Notes under the pieces: generated by a model
What the model saw: the letters and a program-made list of their open reading frames with translations, nothing else
The model's database searches: none
Told to the model about the DNA's origin: nothing
Assembly (NCBI GenBank): GCA_964017235.1
Contig: OZ024927.1
Coordinates: 45,823,293-45,887,292, forward strand
Origin: Sabellastarte sp. h YS-2021
Taxonomy: Eukaryota; Annelida; Polychaeta; Sabellida; Sabellidae
Direction: 5' to 3'
Length of the DNA: 64,000 nucleotides
Shown: one piece after another, positions 1 through 11,334 of the stretch
Layout: each line of letters starts with the position of its first letter
Position numbering within the stretch: the stretch's first letter is position 1
Made by a program: the position numbers and the translations under genes

Positions 1-666
1 ATTGTTCTAAATATACCCAGTACCATAAAACAGATGCACAAATGTAATGAAATTATAAGTGCCATTTTCAATAAGCACAAACTCTATAAATGTATCATCT
101 AAAGACATGAATATTGGTTAACTTTTGCCAATACACGTCCAACAAGTGCCTTTAAAATAAATACTCTTGCATTATACACAGGTTGCTCTCCCCGACCCTG
201 TCAAACTGTTGAACGAAATAAACAATGTATTAATGACATAGTCAATCAAACCATATACTAGCTAATCACATCATACATTAATGTTTACTAAAAAAACAGT
301 ACATCTAAGAAAATTACCAAAGATCCAACTTTTTTAACCTAGGTAGGAATATGGCATTAAGGGTCAAGTGAAAAGGTAATAATGTACTGACCAGTATTAA
401 AAATGTCTTTACTTAATTTGCAACAATATCTTTTCCAACATAATCAGTATCAACTGCTGCAATAAAAATTACATCCTCTGCTTGAATTATCTCAAAGGCC
501 ACATTAATCATAACATACATTAATATCTGTGAAAACAATGTACTTCTGAGAAAATTACAGTTCTAGCTAACTTTCAAATATTTATTGTGTTCAATAACCC
601 AAGTGGGAATATGGCATGAGATTTAAGTGAAAGGTCATAATGCACTGACCAGTATTGATAATTTCT
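1..666. other. 3' flank of the SAMD3-like gene, with a decayed copy of its last exon
   Basis: No intact gene is visible. Positions about 433-500 resemble positions 890-955 inside the last exon of the neighbouring minus-strand gene, and the stretch about 300-430 resembles 530-665 downstream of that exon. This looks like a partial tandem duplication of the gene's 3' end followed by internal deletion and decay. On the minus strand the copy still reads as a short run similar to the IFIAAVDTD stretch of the real exon, but it has no usable length. Confidence 0.55.
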
Positions 667-972
667 TTACAAATTATATTTTGCCTTTAATAGGGCAAGT
701 TTTGGTGAGAGATTTCCAGGGTCAATTTGTAACACTATCTTTTCCAAAAATTCCCAAATACAGATGGGCTTTGGGTATTTTATGTTGCAGACCCAAATTA
801 ATGCCATGGCAAACATGACTGCTTGTTGCAAGTCTAACAATTCTTCTTTTACAATTTCCTTTTCAACAACAATACTGTAGGTTGGAGGGTCTTCTCCAAC
901 ATCATCAGTGTCAACTGCTGCAATGAAGATTAGATCCTCTGTTTGAATTATGTCTTCTTCACATGATCCCTC
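667..972 (-). CDS. SAMD3-like gene, last coding exon (102 codons including stop)
   Basis: The acceptor TTTCACAG precedes 972 and the stop TAA is at 669-667. The peptide contains LIFIAAVDTDD followed by a helical block (LLDLQQAVMFAMALIW) and ends LLKAKYNL, as the C-terminal domain of SAMD3-like proteins does. Confidence 0.82.
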   Translation of the reverse strand, partial: EGSCEEDIIQTEDLIFIAAVDTDDVGEDPPTYSIVVEKEIVKEELLDLQQAVMFAMALIWVCNIKYPKPICIWEFLEKIVLQIDPGNLSPKLALLKAKYNL

Positions 973-3900
973 CTGTGAAACAAAGGATGGAAGTTGTTAC
1001 AATACTTCAGTATCAAGTAAACACTACTACGCTGCAATTTATTAAGTTAGCAAGTATAAGACTTCTCTGATGAATACTGTTTGTTTTCTTACTTCAAGTA
1101 CAATGATTACACACAAATAAATAGCATGGGAGGGACCTGTATTTAACAGTACCCTGGTAATCTACAGTAAATGCCGTGAGATACAGAAGTGATACAATAT
1201 AAATACATGTATGTAAATAGTAGAGAAAGTAATGACTAAGAGAGAAAAAAATGTATGTAAAGCTACCATATCAAAACAGGACAATTAAATAGCAAGGTAG
1301 CAGCATAAATAATTAAAGTAGAAATTATGAAGCTGTAAAATTTAGTGATTGAAGTATTGCTGTCAATGGAAATAGCACAATTTAGTAAAGTTGCATAAAT
1401 AATCAGTAACAGCAAACCATGTATGTTTGTCCTGAGAGAACTATATCTTAAATATGACACGTGCACACACTTTGGTACAGCCAAGATAAAAGGTCACACT
1501 ATGAATTAGCATACCTAAAACCTACCACATATCAACCTTGCACACCTTACAATTTCTGAGATATGGCCGACAAGATTTTCAAGGTCAATGTTACTATAGC
1601 AAGGTCACATCAAAGCCAAACTATGACATTGCACAACTACACCTCGCCAAACTGACATCCCTATAAGTGTCAACTTCATCCATTTTACAGTTTTGAGATA
1701 TGGCCCAGACATGATTTTTAGGGTCAAGGTCACTAAAGCAAAAGTCAAATCAAGGTCACTCCATGACGTTGCACACCTACACCCCCAAATAATGTGTCTA
1801 CCAAGTATCAACTTCTTACACTTTACGATTTCTGAGAAACAGCCCAGCCAAAAACCATCCAGCCCAGCCCAACCATCCAGACACCATAGGTGAAAACAAA
1901 ACCCACAGAGCCTCAATGGCTGTTGGGTAAAAACTGCAAATATTTGAAGTAAAGCCTAAATTCTTAAAAAAATTATCTAGCTTATTTGTAGTTTTCAATG
2001 CTTTTTTGATGAAAATTGCCATGTTTTGTTTTGGAAAATTTCACTTCCTGGGGTTATGTTTGAACAAAATGTTCACAGCATGCCGGATTCAGAACATTAA
2101 GTGATATCAGCCGATTTTGAAATATCTTTACATTCAATATCAATATCCACACAGCCAAACGACTTACCATCAGTAAATGTGAAACAAAGATGTTTATGTC
2201 TTTAAATGAATAATTCCATAGCAAACACATACCTTGAATTTTTTTATTATATGAGGCTTTTCACTACCCTTACAACTTCTCAATCCTAAAACATCTGGAA
2301 GAATTTTTAGAAGTTCTTCTCTGTCCTTATCCTGGAAAAAAATAATACATAGGTGAAATAGTACAACTCAACAAGTGGTTTTATGAAATTAAGACACATT
2401 TATTCTTATAGATATTAAACAATAACAAGTTAGACATCTAAAATATTTCCCATTTTGTTTCATTTCTAAATATGAGTGTCAAGTTATGGACTGAATTTAT
2501 ACACCCAAAACCTCAAGGAGATCAATCCTTTTCTCAACCTAAGTTTGTGGGATAATGGTACTTCACAAAAGAGGTTCTAGCTAGTGGGTATACTGTTTAT
2601 CAATATTGTCAATATGTATCAGGATAGCATGGACAATATTGATGTGCAGATCATAACAGATGCATGTATCAGTATTATCTTCAAATATTGTAAAGAAACC
2701 CTAAATCTAGAGAAATTATAAACTTCTATCTGTTTTTTTAAATTTTAAGTTATTTCGGAAATCCCACATTTTGCTTTCATGAACTCCTTTCTACTTTCTG
2801 TGGGTATATCTCTTTGATTGGGTATATACTATGTACAACACAAAGTTTTCAGTATCCTGGATTTGCCATGGTTTGGAGACAAAAATGTAACCTCAATATT
2901 GAAATATTTTTACATTCAATAGTGATGTCTGTACAGTATTATCAAAAATATTCTAAGCATGAAGTCACTCAATATGCTTTATATATTGTTGTCTAGTACA
3001 AATCAATGAAACATCAACTATAACATGTTTATATCTTACAGTAACAGCAGTGTCATCAGATTCAGTAGCAATTTTTTGATGGACCATGTCCAGTCCTTTC
3101 TTGAATGCAACTTCCATCCGTACTTTTGTAAGGCGATAAAAATCTTCATAGAGCTGAAGATATAAATTGGTGAATGTGAGTTTGGCTTATTGCAAATTTG
3201 AGTTCTTTAAAAGCATAAATAAAACAATTGGAAAAATACATACATAAACCACTTGCCTGTGTACAAAGATGCAATAAAAGCCCAATTTGTCTCGTTTACT
3301 TAATATTTCCTTCAAGTTTTCCTATTATGACTCTAAACCAATGAATTCTCTCCATATACATTACCTGATAAAACAACCAATCAAAACCAATCATCTTACT
3401 TGTCAAAATATTGGGATGTTAATCCTTAGTTTGAAAGTAAATATGATAAATTTTGTTGATAAAGATTTTATTGTGAAAGGAAGCATACTAGTGCATATAT
3501 ACACAAGGTATTCAGTATTGTAATTGACTTGAGTTTGATTCAAATTGACTCGTCATGAAACTCGAGTATTCCAACACAATGCCTGCCAAACACATGCACT
3601 GTAGTGACAAATATGTTTGTCAAAACTCCATGAAGGGACATTTGCATTAGCTAACAAAGCTTAACTAAAGCAGAAGGAATAGGATTAGAATAGTAAATAC
3701 AACACAGGGAACCCAAAAGACACCGAAGATATTTACCTATCAAACTTTGATAAAGATTTTAATGGGGATGGGTTGGTTTCAAAAATGTGCTATCGGATGG
3801 TTGCCAATTTAAAACCATTCCGATTAAGGGAGTCACATTTTAGTACGCCCCAATATAATTGAGAAAGAAAATTCTTGAAGCAAAAACATGGATGTTTCCT

Positions 3901-6900
3901 CTAAACATAATCACAATCAACTATTGAAATACACAAAAGTTTGGAATAAAAGTGTCTAATTTTGTCATATTTCTGGATTTTTTCCATTATTTTAAATTTT
4001 CCTTCCATTATATATCTTGACAAGCCAGATGAAGATTCTAAAGTACCTTATTTACCACAAAATTGCTATAAAAGGCTGCAAATGCCAAAAAAGGGGTATA
4101 AGTTTCTTTTGGAGTTTTGTTTCCAATATTTTATGTTTTCCTTTCATTATATATCCAGACCAGTGGGATGGCAGTTGTAAAGCCCATCACAGAATTTCAA
4201 TAAAGTGCACTTGATATCTTGACACTTCGGTTGTTGATCCATCCCTAGATTTCAACAAATTCTAAGAAATCCGCAATGGCTAAAAGTACAGTACAATATA
4301 GTTGAGTTTTTCAAAATCCTTGTTGCAAAAATTCACCCAAAATTAAATGTCAGTGAGCAAGTGTTCACATATTTTTCTAACTGATATCTCCAAAGCAGAG
4401 GGGCAAGAGAATTGTAATCAATCATATTTTCATATATGGTTGAGTTTAACTGCAGCTCGGTCTTTTACAAAGATGAATCCAATCCAGATAAAGTCTTAAC
4501 AATTTTTTTCCTTGAACAAATATCTTGTACTTATTCTAGACAAAAGGGGGACAGCACCTGATCACTCTCAATGGCATTTTATGCTATCTGTTTTCATTGT
4601 TACCTTTAACATTAATGCCATGGCCAGATGGGTGACATGAAGAAGCTTGGCCTTCTAAGGTCACCATAGCATAATGTTATAGCACATTCTTGCAAAAGTT
4701 TAAACTTTAAATAGGTCTATCAGTTATTACTAAGGCTGTGACTTTGTTAGAAAAACGATACCTGGTATTCGCCTTGAAAGAACCAATCCGAATTAGGGTA
4801 ACCATTTTTAGTTGTCACCCAGTGGAAGTAGCGGTGAAGCAAACATAGCAGATGATGTAAACAAACCATTACACAAAATTGTTAAATATAAGTATAAATA
4901 AGGAAAATTAGGTGAAAAACTAATGTCAGTTAAAGAAATCTGACAGAATACTTAGGTTTATCCAAGTATTTCATTGATTTATGCTATATTTAATATTTTT
5001 TGGGTTACTCGCTTCGCCAGTTTGTACTCATTTTCTTAAAGAATTTGGATTGTTTTTGAGTAACCGGGTAATCTATCACAGCCTTAGTTATTACAGGCAT
5101 TAATTTTACAACACCAAGTCTTTATCTCAACACTTTCATGTCTCTCACTGATGCTTTTAGATCTTACCAATCTTACCGAAACAAAGTTATTAACTGTTTT
5201 TGAGGTCATAACCAGTAACACAACCTCTTTGGAACTTAATTCCTTCTCTCATACTGAAAAAATACTGTACGGCATTCTAAGAAAACTTTAGTACAATAAA
5301 TAGTATAGTTTAGTCTTTTACTGTGTTATTCACCCTGGGTTATGCGCCTGTAACACATGAAGCTCTATACTTTTTGACAGATACAGAAATTTACTGAAAG
5401 TATTATATTAATATTAGGCTTTACCAAACTTGAGAGTCTATAAGCTGGCCATTGCTGTAGTATAGCACATACTGGGGGATCAGAATTAATGAACTTCCAT
5501 CTTTTCGACCATGTCGCATCCATTAGTCTCTTGACCTATATTAATGCAAAATTGTGAGTTCAAATAACATGCTAGAATTTTTTTGGTGTTTCAAATGTTT
5601 TAACTATTGAAATGGAAAAATATGTGGCTACTGGCCTTTATATATACCAGTACAACAGACGCTAGCATTTCTGACCAAAATATTACCATAACACATCAAT
5701 GTTGCAACAGAGAATGCTTCTATCAGGGATATCTTGAAAGCTGAGAATAAATGACTAATTTTAAATGGTTAAAATAAAACATAAGCAATTTAAAAAAGCA
5801 AAAATGACTGAATCCTTTTAATTTGTAAGGGGGAACCTCACTTGACTAGATGAAATTCCAGAAGAGTGCCAATGACATGAAGAAACTATTACACTCTGTT
5901 CTGAAATATTGTACTAAGACAAATAAACATGATAGAAGTTGTTATCAGAAAGACCTGATCCTTGTGATAAAACTTCCTTATTTTATACCCCATTGACCTT
6001 TTCATGGGTCTAATAAACTACTTTGTCATATTAGGTACCCATGCAGGATAATTATGGTATATTGTTGAATCCACTTGAATATCCAGAGGTTCTAATGAAA
6101 TACAGGGGCCACGGTGGCAGAGTGGCAACACTCTCGCCTCCCACCTCTGAGGCTGGGGTTCGATCCCCGCCATGGTCTCAAGTGGGAAAGCTGGTAGTTG
6201 CTTGCCGTTGGTCGGCAGTTTACAGTACAGAACCCTAACAAACTCTATGTACTGGTTTCCTCTGCCGTTCAAACTACCCGTCGTGATATGACCTGTACAG
6301 TGTTAAAAGTGAAGTAAAACCCCAAATAAATAAATGTAATGAAATACATCAACCTTAGCAGAATTTCCACAGCACATTAGAGGATGTTTTCATTAATTTG
6401 GACATTTATAAATGCTAAATTGTACTACAACTAGAAAAAAGGTTTTGCTGACAAAAACGAAGCGGCCCTGATGAAAAAGTGCGAAGTAATCTGTAAAAGA
6501 TGTCAATATATGCATCATAAGGAATAGAAAATGTGAACTTTATTGCATTGTGTATGTTACTATATTTAACAAATCAAAGCTTGGCAGAAGAGAAATTGTA
6601 GGTGTGAAATTTACTTCTCAAAAGAATGTATGTCTGGTATGCGGAAAAAATGCCTCCTGGAAAAAATGCCTCCTAGAAAATACATGTATGCCTCCTGAAT
6701 ATTTTGTGACTAGAAAAAAATGCCTCCTAAGAAAAAAAGTTCTTTCAAGTATTATAATACTACAGGTTCACATTACAACTTCAGAGGCATTTTCATTTTT
6801 CCACTTGAGTCTTATAGTTGCCAATGTCTGTCAAAAATTTACAGTCTTTTACCCATTTTGCTTAGCTGTAGAAAGGTACTTAAGTTTCTCTTGTAAAGTT

Positions 6901-9900
6901 TCTGTTGCAAGGTTTTGCTGGTTCTTCTCACTCTTTTGGCTGGCTGCTCATTCCTAGTTTCCACCATGACAGTTTCCATGTTTTTCTTTAAGTATATTTC
7001 TGCCCCTCCTAGTGCATCTAACTGCAATCAGCTCCATACAGAGGGGATAACCTATGTTGTAATTTGATAAGAATGCACATTCTAAGCCATAAAGGCCACA
7101 AATCCTGGTTTTAAACTGGTACTGAGTACAGCTGAAGGGATACCCTTTCAAGAAGATATTTGTAAAAATTTGTACTTTGTGATATTGTATATTCTGGTTT
7201 TGACTAAACATATTTGAAATTAACATGTTTTTGATATTGTACGTTATAGTTTTCATTGTATAACATGTTTACAAGTTGAAATAACATTTCTTTCTCAGGA
7301 GGCATTTTTTGTAGGAGGCATTTTTTCCAGATCTTTTTTCTAGGAGGCATTTTTTCCAGGAGGCATTTTTCCCCGAATTCTGGATGTCCTACATTCTTTG
7401 GGAATGTTCTCAGAGAAGAGGTCTCAAGTGTAAGGGATACATTGACCACAGACGTTTCTGTTACAAATGTCACTAGCATGAGACTTAAGTATAAAACACT
7501 AATTAAATGCAGTGGGCTAATATGCTTAAGAACTATTATTTATATTTACTGATTGTGCTTCAACTAAAAACTTAACAAAAACACTCATCAAATCCAGTGA
7601 ACCAAAGTGCTTAAGACGTTTTGTTCAAAAGTTAATGACTTTGCTTCAGAGTTATTGCTTGCAAGAAAAAACAACTTACAGATTAATTTGGCACACACAT
7701 AATCTCACTTCCCCATCTCACTTCCCCCCATCCTCCACAGACGGAAATTCTTTTGTCATATGCATTTTTATTTGAGTGAGGGGAGTGGGGAGGTGGCAGA
7801 TCTGAGCAGAAAAAGACTATCTCTTCATCACTCCCCTCACTGAAATAAAATCCAGTTTAGAAAAAGATTACTTACTGCAGTAGAATGCTTAGGTTTTACA
7901 GCAATTACTTAATTATGTAAGGGTCTACAGTTCTGAAATTTTACTATGTTATAACCGACACAAAACTACATAAAAAACACATTTAACAAAATGCTCTATA
8001 TGTAATACTTTTCAAGTTATAAGTGATTTAGTGCATGAAAAATTTATAAAAAAATAATTAAGAAAGATGCAGGCCTGATACTCCCACAAGGGAAACTACT
8101 GGTGGTGTTGTACACATATGCAAGATATTAATATCAACTGCTGGTTCAGTTAAACTTGTCATCTGATGCAGACAGATAAACTTCTTCTAAAACGTATGAA
8201 AGTATTTGGGAAGTAATTGTTGGTTCAGCTAGCCTCGTCATCTGATGCAGACAGATAAAATTAACCTTAAACATCTGGAAGTATGTGATTAGTTTTTAAG
8301 GGAAATCAGTCTTCCTTTCACATTTTGTGTAAATAATTTTCAAATCCTACAAGTAAATTTTTATATGTTTAGTAGGAGACTATGGTAGTTCGAGATGTTT
8401 GATGGCTTCTGTGTGACTATAAGATTACCTTAAAAGACAGACAAAGGTCCCATTCTGATTAGACTTACTTGAAACAGGGGATTAAGTTTCTTTATAATGG
8501 AGACCATATGTAGGTTGTTCAATCCAAGCACTCGTATCATGAAAAGCTTTTGTGTTTTTATACTCCTTTCACTGGAATAGTGTGGGGAAAAAGTATTGTC
8601 AGTTTGATTTTCATAATCTTGTGACGTGTTTGTTATTTTACAAGTGATAGTATAATGTTTAAAATAAATCTCCTATTTCTTTACTGCTGGTGTGTATCTG
8701 TTTTAACCAGTGATATTTTGTGTGCTTTTGTATGAACAATACATTAAAGCTTGCCAAGTTTAGGTAAAGGCTTGTTTTTGGCTTAAGGATAAAGTATGCA
8801 TTCTTCTGTAAGTGAAATTTATGTTTTGGTATTTTTTTATAATGTGGCCAATGTAGAGAATAATATGTTGACCATAAAATAACAGTGTTCCTTTTGCCAT
8901 CCTTTATAGGTCTGCAAAGTTTAACTCCGGTGAGTTGAACAATAAGATAGTTGGTGGCTGAAAACCCCCTTATTTCTCTTTAAGGTGGCTACAACTCCAT
9001 TCATATTGAGTTTAAGGTGACCATAAGTATTATTTAGATCTATTTTAATACCAGTGATAATTTAGATATAAAAAAATGGAAAAAGAAAGGAGCCAGAGGA
9101 TTTTATTCCAATTTCATGAGTTTAAACAGGCCATAGGGCTTTGAGTTTAAGGTCACCATAAAGTCAGGATATTCCTTTGGCAAATCTAAATATATGTGCC
9201 AAGTTTGGTTGAAAAAAGTGAAAAACTAAGTGAACTGGAGGGCTAAACCCCCTTTATTGACATTAAGGTGACCTTAAGATTGCAGATACAGGGCTAAAAC
9301 TTTGGCATATGAAAGATTATGAAAAAGTAGCTGAATAAGTTATCCAACAAATGCCGAATATTTTTGAGATACAGACCCAGTACCCATTTTAAAAAAATTT
9401 ACGAAAATGAAACGCCTCTCATTGAGACATATATGGTCCAATTCATCAGAAAATCCTTTCTGACCTTCAAAATTTGGTGCAGAATGTACCTGATAAATTT
9501 TATAGCACTGGTGTGTTTTTTTCCAAAACACAATGATGGGGTGTTTATGAAAAATGCTTAAGGTTACCTTTAGTAAAGCTTAAGATCTCCGCAAAGTATC
9601 CCACAAATTTTTCCCGTCCCTATAGTTTTAAAGAAAGATGAGAAGGAAAGAAAAATTTGAAAGATCAAGAAGTTATTTAAGGGAGACCATAAACCTGCGG
9701 CGGTAATCAGTCGAACTTAGGTGAAAACAAAGAAGCGTCCCAGACGGGCCTCTTAATTACTACTTCTAGGACATATTTTAATTTTAAAGAAATTGCCTTT
9801 GTGTGACCCAAACGGATTTTTTTCTTAAGTATTTTTATCAGTACCTTCAGATATAACTTTAAGGGGTTAGCTATGCTCAACTTACCCTTAGCAGATCAGG

Positions 9901-10764
9901 TCTCCATTTTTTCATCTCCTCTTGCATTTCCTTCTGGAGGTCTCCTTCTTCTACACTTTCTTCAGCAACAAACTGTCGTGTAATTCCCCTCCTTTGTTTT
10001 TTAATCCCTTTATTTGGTGGATCATCCTTGTTCTTACGCTTGTTTACATCAACTTCTTCAGAAACACCTTTCAATGTTTTCCTCAAATTGCAGATTTTAT
10101 ACCTGAGGGCTACTGACCAGGAGGAGAATCCACTTGGTCCACCATCTCGTAGAGCAGGGAACTTTGTGATCAACTTCAAACAAACATGATCAATATCTTT
10201 ATACTTTGGATACACTGTGAATCTTGCAATACTGTTAGCCAAGCAGTTAATTACTTTGCGTCTGTGAACATCACTTAGATTTACTTTACCTTCTCCACCA
10301 TTCTTGTTCAAGTAAGCAGCCAATGGTGGGTCAACTTCATCAAAATTGGGCAAAGGGAACGACTCTGGCCATTTCTCATGGCTAACACTGGCAGTGACAC
10401 CTTCAGTCGAATTGGGCAAATTTGCATTATGACTTGTAGGTGCAGCATCAGTTACCTCTTCTTTCTGCACCAACTTCAGTGTGCTAAAGTTTTCAATTTC
10501 TTTAACATGGGATACATTACAGTAATCACCAAATTTTTTGTCCAAATATTGTAGAACAAAGTTACCTTTAACATTTACAGAGTCCTTCACGGAGTTCTTG
10601 ACTGAATCCAGGGATGTGTGTTCATCTATCTTAAGTTTTACTTTTCGTATATCTGACGAGTTGAGAACAACCCTTACATTCAAATCACAGGTAGATTCCC
10701 CAACACACCTAGCAAAAACACCATGTTGTTTTGCTTCAGCGCTTATACAATATTTTTCTGCCAT
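667..10764 (-). CDS. SAMD3-like protein, five coding exons, 503 residues
   Basis: I assembled this gene from exons at 10764-9886, 5535-5425, 3153-3040, 2331-2233 and 972-667 on the minus strand. Every intron has GT-AG ends and every junction is phase 0, which gives one 503-codon frame ending in TAA at 669-667. The order of blocks matches the widespread animal proteins annotated as 'SAMD3-like': an N-terminal PB1-like segment (about residues 40-100), a conserved helical block (about 150-240, containing GPSGFSSW), a basic stretch (KKQRR), then the WPAY and EDFYR blocks and a C-terminal helical domain. The function of this family is unknown. It is often multicopy and I infer a link to mobile elements. 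The exon structure, phases and full-length end suggest a complete gene, not a pseudogene. The 5' exon lies directly after a PHD ORF in the same frame. Confidence 0.85.
1133..1926 (+). mobile_element. Family-A (pearl/Helentron-like) element, degraded copy
   Basis: This stretch shares its unique 5' part (about 1255-1500) with the copy at 12.5-13.6 kb. It has two or so satellite monomers containing the phrases AAGGTCACTCCATGACG and CCAAGTATCAACTTC, and ends in a decayed form of the family's 3' hairpin near 1905-1925. It lies in the last intron of the SAMD3-like gene. Both termini are too worn to place exactly. Confidence 0.6.
2233..2331 (-). CDS. SAMD3-like gene, coding exon 4 (33 codons)
   Basis: The acceptor CCAG precedes 2331 and the donor GTATGT follows 2233. 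The peptide starts DKDREELLKILPDVLGL and ends in a lysine-rich run. Phase 0 at both ends, so it joins exons 3 and 5 without frame change. Confidence 0.78.
3040..3153 (-). CDS. SAMD3-like gene, coding exon 3 (38 codons)
   Basis: The acceptor CAG precedes 3153 and the donor GTAAGA follows 3040. The peptide starts LYEDFYRLT, the family's conserved 'EFYR' block. Phase 0 at both ends. Confidence 0.8.
4731..5086. mobile_element. hAT-type MITE, 356 bp, with 8-bp target duplication
   Basis: Terminal inverted repeats start TAAGGCTGTGA at the left end and are mirrored as TCACAGCCTTA at the right end. The flanking 8 bp GTTATTAC is present as a perfect direct repeat at 4723-4730 and 5087-5094. An 8-bp duplication and no coding capacity fit a non-autonomous hAT element. 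It sits in an intron of the SAMD3-like gene. Confidence 0.85.
5425..5535 (-). CDS. SAMD3-like gene, coding exon 2 (37 codons)
   Basis: The acceptor is TATAG just before 5535 and the donor is G-GTAAAG after 5425. The peptide starts VKRLMDATW and contains QQWPAY, matching the block that follows the basic linker in this family. The exon is too short to stand out as an open reading frame. Phase 0 at both ends. Confidence 0.8.
6105..6336 (+). mobile_element. tRNA-derived SINE (V-SINE/RUDI-like) with 12-bp target duplication
   Basis: The 5' head carries RNA polymerase III box A (TGGCAGAGTGG, 6115-6125) and box B (GGTTCGATCCC, 6157-6167). A central domain and an AATAAATAAATG tail follow. The element is bounded by a perfect 12-bp direct repeat, TAATGAAATACA, at 6093-6104 and 6337-6348. 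Assignment to the molluscan V-SINE/RUDI type rests on general layout and the AAACCCCAAAT-like tail, recalled and not checked. It is a SINE and not a functional tRNA gene. The perfect target duplication indicates a fairly recent insertion. Confidence 0.85.
6642..7375. mobile_element. Foldback-like element with iterated inverted repeats, 734 bp
   Basis: The left arm (6642-6735) repeats the unit AAAAAATGCCTCCT about four times. The right arm (7289-7375) repeats its complement AGGAGGCATTTTTT about four times. The outer ends are CGGAAAAAATGCCTCCTGG and its near-mirror. Arms built of short tandem iterons around a unique middle are typical of foldback transposons. No protein is encoded and no clear target duplication was found. 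Confidence 0.6.
7900..8290 (+). repeat. Dispersed repeat shared with 33130-33800
   Basis: Phrases such as TTTTACTATGTTATA, TTTAGTGCATGA and AAGAAAGATGCAGGC recur in the same order and orientation near 33200-33720. This indicates an interspersed repeat family. No coding capacity or termini were recognised. Confidence 0.5.
9886..10764 (-). CDS. SAMD3-like gene, coding exon 1 (293 codons)
   Basis: The ATG is at 10764-10762. An in-frame TAG lies 14 codons upstream (10809-10807), which fixes this as the first usable start in the exon. The exon ends at G-GTAAGT (donor at 9885-9884 on the minus strand). It encodes the PB1-like N-terminus, a linker, the GPSGFSSW block and a lysine/arginine-rich segment likely to serve as a nuclear localisation signal, then ends in an acidic/basic helix. 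Reading past the donor gives only two more codons before a stop, so splicing is required. Confidence 0.85.
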
Positions 10765-10806
10765 TGTCTCCCCACCTTTGAGTTGGCTATCACCTATATA
10801 TAGTCC

Positions 10807-11088
10807 CTAGGTTTGGCACAAACTGCATAAATAGCCAGTTTCAACCACTGTCAGCAACTTATCAAGATCTATTTTCTCACTGATGCACTGTAAATGAAAT
10901 AAGCGCTGACATTCGAAGCATTTTAAGAAAACAATATTATTTTCTAGAAGAACATGATCATCACATTGGCATACATTAGATACGACGTGTCCAGACTCAC
11001 AAATATTACAGGTATTGTATGCTATAGTTTCTGCACTTTGTGATCTGTGTAAAGTAGCCTGTGGTGTTGAACTGTCACACTCTGTCAT
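10807..11088 (-). CDS. PHD-finger ORF (93 residues), upstream of and in frame with the SAMD3-like ORF
   Basis: The ATG at 11088 lies one base after a strong splice acceptor (pyrimidine-rich run ending TTTTTCAG, exon start 11089). The protein has the zinc-ligand spacing of a PHD finger (C4HC3): CNIC near residue 27, then FLKCFECQ, FHLQC and a terminal YLCSLC. An additional CQC sits in the loop. PHD fingers usually bind histone tails. The frame closes with TAG at 10809-10807 and then continues open for 14 codons into the SAMD3-like ATG, so the two are in one frame on one exon. It may be translated separately, fused by readthrough, or be the remains of one longer protein. Confidence 0.65.
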   Translation of the reverse strand: MTECDSSTPQATLHRSQSAETIAYNTCNICESGHVVSNVCQCDDHVLLENNIVFLKCFECQRLFHLQCISEKIDLDKLLTVVETGYLCSLCQT

Positions 11089-11159
11089 GCTGAAAAATAA
11101 TGTTGAAAGAAATATCTGTTTACTGCTTATAGTCAAATGCAGAAGTTCAGTACCTAGTT

Positions 11160-11330
11160 AATTGTACATTACAACATATGGGGATCCTACACCTTGCAGT
11201 TTCTGAGAAACAAACTGGAAAAGATATTTATTATATGTCAGCCAGCCCCACCAGACACAATGGGCTGAAACAATACCTGGACAGCCTTTAAGGGCAGCGA
11301 TATAAAAAGAGCACAATGATCTAAAGAACA
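11160..11330 (+). mobile_element. Family-A element, truncated 3' end
   Basis: It contains CCTTGCAGTTTCTGAG, CCAGACACAATGGG and a worn form of the 3' hairpin (ACAGCCTTTAAGGGCAG), matching the last ~150 bp of the copy ending at 13616. Only the 3' end survives. Confidence 0.5.
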
Positions 11331-11334
11331 GTTG

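Larger units (their letters stand above)
6428..9757 (+). mobile_element. Possible family-B element, old and interrupted
   Basis: The left edge reads CTAGA followed by a hairpin-like GTTTTGCTGACAAAAAC and GAAGCGGCCC, as in the clear family-B copy at 26733. The right edge (about 9690-9757) has GCGGCGG, then GAAGCGTCCC and CTTAATTA, the family-B 3' signature. Whether these two edges belong to one element is uncertain, because the interior holds a foldback-like element and other repeats. Confidence 0.4.

Noticed and set aside
6105..6180. tRNA gene (box A and box B present)
   Set aside because: It is the head of a SINE with a tail and a 12-bp target duplication; the acceptor stem does not close as a functional tRNA.
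6430..6520. Hammerhead ribozyme (CTGATGA followed by a GAAG)
   Set aside because: The CTGATGA at about 6468 is not followed by a proper stem II and GAAA, and no cleavage-site stem could be drawn.
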